Shown piece after piece: positions 44,101 to 53,406 of a stretch of DNA of 64,000 nucleotides. The stretch is from Ciona intestinalis (lineage: Eukaryota; Chordata; Ascidiacea; Phlebobranchia; Cionidae). Under the pieces are notes generated by a model. That model was not told the origin of the DNA. It was given only the letters and a program-made list of their open reading frames with translations, and searched no databases. Positions within the stretch are counted from its first letter, which is position 1. Every line of letters starts with the position of its first letter. Both the position numbers and the translations under genes were made by a program. The stretch spans positions 2,503,962 to 2,567,961 of the forward strand of contig NC_020172.2 of the NCBI RefSeq assembly GCF_000224145.3, read 5' to 3'.

Positions 44101-47100
44101 TCAACCCTTTGGCTCAGTGTCTCATTTTTTTATAAAGAAACTTTTACTTATAATAATAAATAATATTAATAAATATCCTCAAAAATAATCACTTAAAAGG
44201 TAAGGTATATATCTATATGTGGTAACTTGTAAGTGGGCATGGGGCATACCATGTATGTAACAACATGTAAAAACAACCCTGTTATAACCATTGTCGTTGC
44301 CCGCCAGGCCAGAATAAAAATGTTACATTTACATTGCTAGATTAATAGTGACAAACTTTTCATCATTCAGCTTCTATAGCCTTGGCAAAACCCCCAATAA
44401 ACACCTCTGAAGTTTTAAAAGCAGTTATATACTGGTTGAGAAACACTGTTCTAAACCTACTATATAAGTTTTACACTAAACCATCGTAATATGATTTGAC
44501 TCATTACATTAAATGGTAAAATGATCTTACCTCTCTGCCCAGCTGGTACTTCTCCTCATTCTTTCCATATGATAAGTAATAGATGGTAGGGTAACCTTTG
44601 ACGTCGTAAATTTCACAAGTTTTTTGGTTCTGTGTGCAATCCACAGCGCCGAACACAACCTGAAAGTTAGTGGTTTAACAATACTGAAAATACTAATTCT
44701 TTCATGAATTACAAAACCTATGTACTTAGTAGGGTGAGAATAAACACACCTTAAGCAAATTATATCCAAATATCCTGAACGTGTTTTACACAATTAACAG
44801 CTATCTATAATTTTTTTAGTTACTACCAAATAGAATAAGAAAATGAAATATAAGGTGTTCCATCTCCCCCTCACCCTACAATAACCTTATTTTCGTCCTT
44901 TTTTATGTTTCGAACTAAACCATCAAATGTCTGAAGTTAAAAAAATCTGTTAATACTTATAATCTGTGCCGTTAAAAAGTACATAATACAATTGTATTGC
45001 GTTTGACCAAATTTAAGTCAATAGTAGGCAACTGCAAAAAAGTAAAAATATCATGAATGTACAGGTTTAGTGCATTAAGTTAGTAGAATAGCTAGCTAGA
45101 CAGCATTACGTACCTTCTTGTCATCCACGAATTGTGCAGCAGCTCCCTGGTATTCTGGTTTCGCTTTCTTACAATGTCCACACCCTGTTCAAATAGAATT
45201 TGTTTATTCCAACAATATAGGTAGAAAAAAATATGTGTGTTTATGCTATTGCCTTCAGAAATATTATTAAGCCTACTGTCAGAATGGCTCTATTTGAAAT
45301 CTGTATATATATATATATATATTTATTTATATATATAAAGTTGGGCAAGATTGGAAAATATTTGAAACAATAAAAAATTTTAACAAAAGTTTTGTTTAAG
45401 TTTAATACCATTAACCACCAAGCTATTTCCCAAATAAAAGGTAAATAGTAAAATAAGTAAAAACATACATGGTGCGTAGAACATGACCAAGGAATGTTTC
45501 TTCTTTTTCACTGTAGATTTGAATGATGAATCATCAAGATGGACGACATCGCTCTCAACTTCGGTCCAAGCTTTCTCAGGGGGCGGGGGTGGTTTGGGGC
45601 TGCATGGAACAAAATACAATATTTATGGAAACGGAAAGTGCCAGAAATAGGTAGTTTAAAAAAACTTCAGCTACCTATTTCACCCCGAAAGTTACATATG
45701 TTGTATATCAATAAAAACTGTAAATTGAACATCTTTTTTTTTAAACATGTACCAACATAATTTTGTATGTGTTAAATTGTAAATGGGCACCAGGTGTATG
45801 AGACATACCATTGATGTTATTACGACTGTCGTTGCCCGCCACCACGTAAGGATAAATAAATTACATTCATTTTTATAAGTTACACAAGTTAGGATAAGAA
45901 GTTTTCTGGCACCATTATTTTAAATAGCATATTTTCACTAATAGTAATGAAGCCTATGTCCGCTTAACAAGCATATGTTAGTTATACAGCTAATGTAACA
46001 GTACTCCAATCCCACATTTATGTTCCAGTAGTTTTCAATATAATGGAAATGTATGCTAACACTTAAGTGTAAACAAAATCAATATTGACAAGTACAACTA
46101 GTGTATAAAATATAATGGAGAGTGCTTGGCTTTCATGAACAAGAGCCTATTGAGACTAAATGACTTAAACAAATATAGTTATGAAGCTAATGAAAAATCC
46201 ACTTAAGTAGTTGGTAACCTCAGATACTGACACAAACACATTATATATTGGCTCCAACTCATAATAAGTAACTAATGATATATAGTTTGCGAAAATTTTT
46301 TAAATTTTTTTTGCAGAAAAATGTCATCCACATTTAATAAAAATCATGTTACTTACTCTTTAATATATTCCACAATTCCTTCCGCAGTTCGTTTGAATGC
46401 GGATGAAGCATCATATTTGTGCTCACCATTCTCAAAGTAGATTACAGTTGGGTAACCAGTGACCTTAAGAATGTAACATTTAAATTAGGTCGAAAATTAT
46501 TTATATTTTTAGGTGTATTTTGATACATTTTAATAATTTTATTGTAACGTAGTCACTTTTAATTCTTTTATGCAGATTTTCCAAACTTTTTTGCAAAACA
46601 CCAGCAAACACGTTTTTAACTGACACTTCTATTAAAATATACACACAGAAACATTTCATGAAATATCCTATCAATTTACAATACCATTTATACCTTGTAT
46701 CTATTACCAAGCTGACTATATTGTGTAGCATCCACAGCAGTAAGCTTCTCAGGTGCTTCCTCATCCTTCAGTATGGTGGCCGCTTTGTTCCATTCAGGCT
46801 TCAAATTCTTACAGTGACCACACCCTGAAAAGTAATCAGACTGTTATTGCTAATGGATCCAAAAGTATGGTTTGTCTGAAACATGGTTCAGTGGTGGAGC
46901 ACCATCATTATAAACTAAGGGTAACAGTTTAATGCTCGGCGCTGCTAACATTGTGGGTAGGTATGTTCTTTGGGAAAAATTACTACCCAAGTATAGGCAC
47001 CAGACCTGGGTGATAAGGTAGGCAGGTCTACCCTGAAATTGTCCGCACTGCATTAATCTGTTAACATTAGCATCAAATTTACACACAGGTATAATACCAT

Positions 47101-50100
47101 TTTTTAACTTCTTTTATGTATCGCAATGTAATAGGATAAAAAGATTGTTTACAAGAAATGCTTAACTACTTTGCATCTAGTATGATTTATTCAAATCCAC
47201 AAAGAATTTTAGAATAAATTTAAATACTTAAACAATCCTATTGAAGAAATATTAAATTGTAGCTAACCACACACTGCCTATAAAGTACAACTGCCCATAA
47301 AAATGCGATTTAAGTTTAAGTTCCAATGTTATAAAACACAAAACTCGTATTATACAATTGTCATTGTCTCACTATTGTGAATAAACAGATTACATGCATC
47401 CTACAGTTTTAAATTGAAAGAAAAATGTAAAACTCTTTAATTTCAAATTATATTACCAAGCACCACTTACCTGATGAAAAATTTTAATTTAGACTACAAT
47501 GACCGTTGTTATAAAACGGTTAATATTATAAAACACAAAACCCATTTTATAACAACTGTCATTTTATCGCCAGCGAGAACAAACAATTTATATTCATGGA
47601 ATTCACCCTACACTACAGTTCCAAGTTACAAAAAAAAAATCAATTTCAAATTATATTTTTTTTAAATTACCAAGTACCACTTACATGGCGCATAGAAGAA
47701 AACCATAACCTTCTTATTTTCCTCGAGGAAAGGATCAAAAGTTTCATCGGTCAAATGTACAACATCAGTTATATCATCAGCCCATGATGGCTCAGGTTCC
47801 TTTGGCTTTGGTTCTGAAGGTCTGTAACATAAAGTTAGAAATTATTTTTTTCAACAAAGCAAATTCTAAATACATATTGTACAAGCACAAGGCTCCAGTT
47901 TCCAGATATGCCATTTTTTTTGCCGTTTTAAAATAAAAATAGTCAATGATAAACTGCTTTCAATTAGTTTGTGAAAATTTCTACATATTTTTATTTACAC
48001 CGTTTTTCAATTTAACAATACAACTTAATAATACAAAAAAAAAAACAGTTTTAAAAAAACCCTTAAATATTTGGTTATTTTGTAAGAAACACACGACAAA
48101 TACTTACTCCTCTAACCAGTCTATTAACTCTTGCTTAGTGTGGCCACCAGAATAATCAAACAGTTGTTTTCCTTTGCTACAAAATAATCATGTGTTAAAA
48201 CATAAACAACTGCAATTTCTCATTTCTTTCTACAACCATACGTGGTAACTCGGACATGAGGTGAATGAAACAGAACACCTGTGTAAACCCCGCCAAGGAG
48301 GGTAAATAAATCACATTTATTCATAAATTCAACGATCTAAAAATTGATGTGAGGACAAAAAATAATCCAACATGGTTTCAGTTTATATTTAAATGATTTC
48401 TCACTCGAAATAAATTGTCTTTGGGAATCCAGTAATATTGTAAGTTTGCCTGATTGAGGCAGAATCTTTGTTGCCCTCAGCATCTAAACCTGCCAACACC
48501 TGAAAGACAATAATGGGTTCAAGGCTCGACGCTGCTACCATTGTGAGCGTATGTGTCCTTGGGCATGACACTTAACGGCAATTGCTCCAACCCAGTGGTC
48601 ACTAATGGTTTGTCCAAATTATAAGCCATACATAAAAACATGNNNNNNNNNNNNNNNNNNNNNNNNNNNNNNNNNNNNNNNNNNNNNNNNNNACATGAAA
48701 AAAAATCCAAAAAAATAATCACCCACAAAGTAACATACATGGTAACTCGTAAGCTGGCACGAGGTGATAAACCAGTGTGAAAACGACTATCGTTTTCCGG
48801 CCACGCAGGGATAAAGTAAGTTACATTCATTCATTCAAATTTGCATGACATAGCCATACTGCCAAATTAAACCTTGAAGACAATCTCACCAAAGTATTTT
48901 CAAGTTTTTTAGTTTAAATGAGTTAACTTTATATCTTTATTTCTAGGAGATGCTTGGCAGAAGAAATTACAAAAGGTAAAAGTAGAATAAAAAGGGTTCG
49001 AAACCAGTGTTAACACCAACTTACAACTTGTCCTTTTACTTCTGTAGCAGCTTCGGCGAACACGGGTTTAAATCTCTTGCAATATCCACACCCTGGAATA
49101 AATACATGATAAGTTATGATTTCAATGCAAAAACACTGAACTCTAACAAAAATCTATAAAATTTAGCCATGCACCTTATTATATAAACATAATGTAAATT
49201 TCAGCTGAATTTTACACATGCAAAAAACTTTAAATAAAGAAATGACCATTGTAAATTATAATTTAAAAAGTAAAAACCATAACTTTAAACCCTTTAGTGA
49301 CAAGACTCACAACCATATGTAAAAATATTGCAACCACATCTATACAAACAAAAAACATCTTTTTTAAGAAATAAAAAACCTCTAACCTCTAAAAATGGAT
49401 AAACCTCTAAACATCTAAAATGGATAACCTCTAAATTGAATAAAAAAACATACATGGAGCATAGAACATGACAAGCAGCGGTTTGTTCTTCTTGATCATC
49501 TTATTAAGTTGTTTCTCTGACTCAATATGAACAACATCCTCTGCTCCATCTTCTTCCTCCCATGGACCATCGGACTTCGGATCTTTCAAGAAAGCCAGGA
49601 TTGACTGAGGGGAAAATTGATGAAAGTTCAAAATCAGTTTTTGATGTTTTTGGTAAAGTTTGGAGCAAAAAACAGATGTCACCCTTGTTTAAAAAGTTAG
49701 CCAGTTTTGGGGGCAAGAAACAGATGATGTCACTCTTGTTTAAAAGTAGTCATGTGTTTCTAAACAGGTTGCATTCATAAAAGCTATCAATACTTCTAAA
49801 GTTGTTGCTGCTACTTTTGTGGGTGTAAGTGACCTTGGGCAAGACAAATCGTTTCAATCCAGTGGTTTGTTATTATAAGTAGCTAAATTGTCGGCCATAC
49901 TTAAAAAAACAATTAACCACAAAGTTAAACATGGTAACTCGCCGCATAGTGTATATTTTCCCACTGTGTGAAGATAAATTACAATTATTCATTCAATACA
50001 ACATCCGACATAGTCTAATACAAAACACTTGCATTTCAGAATACCAACACAACACAACACAGCCAGCAGCCACTTGTTAAAGTGATTACCTTAACAGTAA

Positions 50101-51819
50101 ACTTCCTGTCATAAGTTGAACTGTACTCTCCATCTTTATAATGTTGGATTTCCACGGGTGAAGGCTTTGCTTTTTGCTTCTTGCATAACTATGAAAACAA
50201 GAAAAAAATATGTAAATATTTATAACTAGAACTAAAACTCAATTATAACTAGAAGTAAAATGGATGGTCTAAAATACTATTATACCTAATCTTCTAAACG
50301 CCAGTAATACTATAAATTAGAAACTTTAAAATAAGACAACTGAATTGAAAATACATTGAACAAATTATTTTACATACATAAACATACTGTAACAATTCAA
50401 ATTCCATAAATAATTTAACTTAAATTTTGCAATACCGCATACACGGTAACAAATACTTACATACCCCAATAACATTAATAATTTAACTTAAGACTAAAAT
50501 ACGTATCATATCAATTTCAATACAATATATAATTTGACTGAAGATATTGCTGTTAAGACTCACTCAAAATAAAACATAGTTACGGAACCTAGAACTCAAT
50601 ACATTGAATAATTTAGGCCTCGGCAATTTGCATGAACATTAACACATACAATAAATTAATATTTTTTAGGGGCTTATTTGGGGCAAAATGCAGTGTATTT
50701 CCGCCATTATGACTGCTAACTGGCAAGAATTCATAAAGTCAGCCGCTAAAAGATTAATTACATTATACCTGGTAGCAGAAATAACTGAATAAAGAAAATA
50801 TACAATTGATTGATCAACACAACAAACAAAACATTGTTAGTTTTACCTTCTTTCCTTCTTTATCAGCACAATCCACCCATGCAAGTGTTGCCGTGCCTTT
50901 TGATATTTTACCAGCTTCCCCAAACACTGAGAATCGCTTCTGGGCAGCACTGTCTGTTTTTAAAATTAATATATATATATATATAACACTTATTACAATA
51001 TAAACATAGACTATTTCCATCTTGTCTGTTTGCATATGTATACTGTTGCCATATGTATGCACCAAGGTTTTTTAAATTGTGTGTCATTACAAACCATTGT
51101 GCCACGAATCTCATGTGACTTGCAAAACTTCATCCAATTAACATTAACTTTATGTTGTGGCACTACTGTCTACTCTGGTCTGGCCCATATCTCAAGTCAT
51201 GGCAAGCTACACTGTAGGATCTCATTAAAATAAAATAAAACTGAGTGCTATGACATCAAAAAGTTAAGAACACAATACAAGCCATTCAAACTACAGAATA
51301 TTGTTGCAATATATATATATATATATGTATGTGTGTAACTGTACCTGATTCTGCAAATAGGACAAGAACATTAGTTTTAGTCCGAATCAACTTTTTAAAA
51401 GACTTTACGTTGTCCACTTCTTGCACGAACTTAGAAAATTCATCTTTTTTCTTACATTCAACCTCTTGAAGCGACAGCACCTAGCAAATAAAATAAATAT
51501 AAAAATATGCTGAAAATATTTTTTCCTAAAATAATAGCAAAACCATAAAGTAAATATATTGAGTTAGCATATAGCCAAGTAGGTAAATTTGTCACTAGTT
51601 CGAAACACTAAAATATAGTTGAGTTACTGCGTAAATTTGGTAAGTTATCCAGTAACACTCCTTCAGTCATATACCAAACTTAAACAAACTGATCACAGTC
51701 AGCAGTGTTCTATTTGTCAACATAAAATATAAAGCTGGGAATATGTTTATAAATGTTCATATCAAACTTACCAATAAAATTGATGCAAATGCCAGCGTAA
51801 ATCTTTTCACTACATTCAT
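35130..51819 (-). CDS. Giant PDIA5-related disulfide isomerase, long REEL form
   Basis: Predicted ER oxidoreductase of roughly 1,300 residues. The PDIA5 part of the locus (next entry) splices in phase from GRE (44522) into EEDFVEFIKAKERL (43002-42888) instead of the KTEL exon. Six further thioredoxin-like domains follow. Domain 4 has YYAGCPNCEV (42681-42551, then to 42099). Domain 5 has FFSPGCNACF (~41850-40620). Domain 6 has STPWCGHCRHFKP with VYGFPT (~40335-39282). Domain 7 has APWCGACK with GFPSFLFF (~38985-38133). Domain 8 has CEIC with DGFPTILYF (~37575-36480). Domain 9 has SLYFSRCII, with no CxxC (~36425-35130). Acidic Pro/Ser/Glu linkers (SPKPP, SPPEEKEE) open most domains. The chain ends SREEL at 35130, a KDEL-like retrieval signal. 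Every exon join checked is phase-consistent, but the long transcript itself is inferred. The alternative is two adjacent genes. Confidence 0.75.
35330..35510 (+). mobile_element. Degenerate MITE copy
   Basis: GTTTGGTAGTGAACAAAGAC, AACATGATTAGGAAATATGA and GTATCCATCTTACC are recognisable. Ends are worn. It lies in the last intron of the PDI gene, starting about 45 bp upstream (gene sense) of the final exon. Confidence 0.55.
35563..35757 (-). mobile_element. MITE copy, near full length
   Basis: TACAGTAGGGTGGGGGGAGA at the left, TTTTCCCCCACCCTACTGTA at the right, TA flanks. The interior has GTTCTTTGTTTACTACCGAA. About 195 bp. It is in the same PDI intron as the copy at 35330. Confidence 0.82.
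35985..36225 (-). mobile_element. SINE-like element with tRNA-like head
   Basis: Read on the minus strand: GAATGATTAGCACTACTGCT, then CAAAGGTTACAGGCACGA (A-box- and B-box-like words ~30 nt apart), then CACTGCTACCATTGTGGC, TTGTTCCAATCCAGTGGTCA, CAAAGTTACATATATGGTAA, and GTATAAAACAGAACACCCGT with GTTATAACAACCG. The same body recurs across the window, which supports a tRNA-derived SINE. Confidence 0.6.
36690..36830 (+). mobile_element. SINE-like family, 3' body
   Basis: CCCACAAAGTAACGTACGTG, GTAAGCAGACACAAGATGTA, AACAGAACACCCATGTTATA and GCCACAGGTAAATAAGTTCC are in family order. It is intronic in the PDI gene. Confidence 0.6.
37755..37885 (+). mobile_element. SINE-like family, 3' body
   Basis: ACCATAAAGTAACATACATG, GGTATGCTGGCATGAGATAT, AAAACACCTGTGTTATAACG and GCAAGGATAAAGTAAGTTGT identify it. 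It is intronic. Confidence 0.6.
40435..40620 (+). mobile_element. SINE-like family, tRNA-like head
   Basis: GCCATGGTGGTTGGGGGGTC (A-box-like) is followed after ~25 nt by GGGTTCTAGGCCCAATGC (B-box-like), then GCCAACCCAGTGGCC, CTAAATTGTTGACC and CAAAAATTACA. This is the clearest head region of the family. The 3' body is largely missing. Confidence 0.6.
43923..51819 (-). CDS. PDIA5: PDIA5 (PDIR)-like disulfide isomerase, short KTEL form
   Basis: Resident ER thiol oxidoreductase. ATG 51819 opens a signal peptide (MNVVKRFTLAFASILLV). The inactive N-domain follows in exons at ~51480-51345, ~50955-50848 (TATLAWVDCADKEGKK) and ~50190-50092. Then come three catalytic domains. Domain 1 has EDVVHIESEKQLNKM, KPLLVMFYAPW and CGYCKRFKP (49610-48105). 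Domain 2 has SWADDITDVVHLTDETFDPF and CGHCKNLKPEW (47822-46360). Domain 3 has HSLVMFYAPW, CGHCKKAKPEYQGAA and DVKGYPTIYY (45600-44522). The intron always falls inside the active-site Trp codon, between W and CxxC. The last exon, 43982-43923, gives ESDFVKFMSGK and ends KTEL, a retrieval signal. The size, about 535 residues, and the domain order match human PDIA5 (519). The start is chosen as the ATG directly before the signal peptide. Confidence 0.88.
44205..44335 (+). mobile_element. SINE-like family, 3' body
   Basis: GTGGTAACTTGTAAGTGGGC, CATGTATGTAACAACATG, CCCTGTTATAACCATTGTCG and CCCGCCAGGCCAGAATAAAA. It is in the intron between the PDI exon 3' of the third active site and the KTEL exon. 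Confidence 0.55.
44728..44884 (-). mobile_element. MITE copy, internally shortened
   Basis: Left GTAGGGTGAGAATAAACACA, right GTTCCATCTCCCCCTCACCC, interior TATCCAAATATCCTGAACGT and AGTTACTACCAAATAGAATA. About 157 bp. It is in a PDI intron. Confidence 0.7.
48515..48835 (+). mobile_element. SINE-like element interrupted by assembly gap
   Basis: GGGTTCAAGGCTCGACGCTG, CTACCATTGTGAGCG, GCAATTGCTCCAACCCAGTG and CCAAATTATAAGCCATAC lead into the gap. CCCACAAAGTAACATACATG, GTAAGCTGGCACGAGG and CACGCAGGGATAAAGTAAGT follow it. It is the fullest forward copy apart from the gap. Confidence 0.65.
48643..48692. other. Assembly gap (50 N)
   Basis: A 50-N placeholder inside a PDI intron, within a SINE-like copy. 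The repeat probably caused the gap. No exon is expected to be lost, because the flanking exons are phase-compatible. Confidence 0.95.
49795..50010 (+). mobile_element. SINE-like family, diverged copy
   Basis: GTTGTTGCTGCTACTTTTGT, CCTTGGGCAAGACAAATCG, AATCCAGTGGTTTGTTATTA, GCTAAATTGTCGGCCATAC and GTGTGAAGATAAATTACAAT are in family order. It is in a PDI intron. Confidence 0.6.
51678..51726. repeat. 49-bp segment copied to 53917-53965
   Basis: It starts ACTTAAACAAACTGATCACA and ends TTTGTCAACATAAA. The same 49 bases occur in the same orientation at 53917-53965, between two copies of a different 75-bp repeat. This copy lies in the first PDI intron. Confidence 0.9.
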
Positions 51820-53406
51820 TCTTATCGTATATATGCTACCCTTTTTGATTCTGTTAACAAAATAAACATTTAAATAAAGAAAGTATGGCTGTTTAATGTT
51901 TATATATGGTTTAAAAGAATATTTTTGTTTTGGAATTCCTGCGACATACGACGTTAAAACTGGCCACAAATGTGGACACGTAAACGCACCTGAAAACGTA
52001 TAGTAAAAACTTACTACGTCACACCAAAACCAGCTGATTAGAACCGCTTCCGCATTTATGACACGTGTTTTCCCACGCTCAAACGCATTTGAACATAGGT
52101 TACCTAAGGCAATTACGGCTTTTAAAGTGAATGTTCATTTCTTAACCTATTCCTATACGATAATTAAATTAAATGTTATTTGTTTGTATTTGCATTGTTT
52201 TGGGGGAGTGTTCAAAAGGTGCTTGAATACAATAATTAACCGGTGTCGTGATACATTTGTTTCGATTGTTGAATTTGTATTGGGCGCTATTACGCACGCG
52301 CCGTAACACTACTGCGCATAATAGGTCGATGCAAACATAATACAAGGTTTGTTAAATATGGACCGACTAAAAAAAGTCCCGGGGAAAAATATTTTATATA
52401 CTTTTTGCACCATTTCAAGGAACATTTCTACCACCTGTACTGTTGGTGTCGCAATATAAGATTACGTCAAACATCATCCTGTACCGATAATTACCAGTAA
52501 TGAACTAATCACCAAAATCACTTTGTTGTTGCACTTGCCCCTGCTACTATTGTTGTATTTTGTCAAGAAAAAACAGGATAGTTCGCATTTAGCATTGTTT
52601 ACTTTCGGTCAACTAAGAAAAATGTTCATTTTAAACAGCATATTTTTAAGTAATTTTCAAATGTAAGAGATAAGTATTAAATTAAGTAAAATATGCTTGT
52701 TAAACTAATCTAAAATAAAGTTTGTTAGTAGTACTTGAATATCCTACGCTACAAAAACATAGCCTATACAGTTCTGCTAACTTTAACCCGATAATTAAAC
52801 TTTTAACGTACAAACGTTGTGTGTGGAACGTTTTCAATGGAGGGTCGTATTAAATTTGAACCGAGTGGTCATTATATTCGTTCCGACTTACTGCGCACGC
52901 GAAGTAGCGTTGCGGTCCATTCGAAATACAGCGCCGGGTACAAATTTAATGGTCGAAACAAATATATCACGTCATCGGAGCGTGTTTTTACGACTGTCGA
53001 TTTGCTGTTATAGTTCCGTTCTCTTCCCTGTTTTAATTATAATTAATCGGATCTTCGTTACTGTAATCGAAAAGAGAAGAGAATCTATAGGTGACTACGT
53101 CCGCAATAAATAAACAATGTCCGAGTGTACATAATAGCGCATCTGGGCGTGTTGCAGCGGCCGGTTATCAGAAGCCGGTTAATTGGGTCTGGTTATCTCA
53201 GTGGAATTAGAGCGAAACTTACTCGCGGTGTTAAATTAGACCAGACAGCATGAAGCTTGTTAGAAGAAGAAGTGTACAAAGTGCAAAGTTTGCATACATT
53301 TATCATATCCGCTAAACCTAATAGTACATGCATTTAAAAGTAACATATTTCACAGATGCAAAGGCGTGTTACTTGAATTAGTAGACCCTCTGGTCTAGTC
53401 ATCGAA
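51820..53406. other. Divergent intergenic region, PDI / ENPP7-like
   Basis: Both flanking genes are transcribed away from here. An ATF6/CRE-like half site (TGACGTAG on the minus strand, 52014-52021) lies 195 bp upstream of the PDI start, and GCGC-rich words occur near 52285-52320. A short ATG frame (next entry) is the only possible coding piece. The rest is unassigned. Confidence 0.5.
52837..53013 (+). CDS. Uncertain 58-residue open frame
   Basis: From ATG 52837 to TAG 53011-53013 it reads MEGRIKFEPSGHYIRSDLLR to TTVDLLL. It is basic and comparatively GC-rich for this window (GCGCACGCGAAG). No domain is recognised and no splice partner is obvious. It could be a small lineage-specific gene, a first exon, or chance. 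Confidence 0.25.
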   Translation: MEGRIKFEPSGHYIRSDLLRTRSSVAVHSKYSAGYKFNGRNKYITSSERVFTTVDLLL

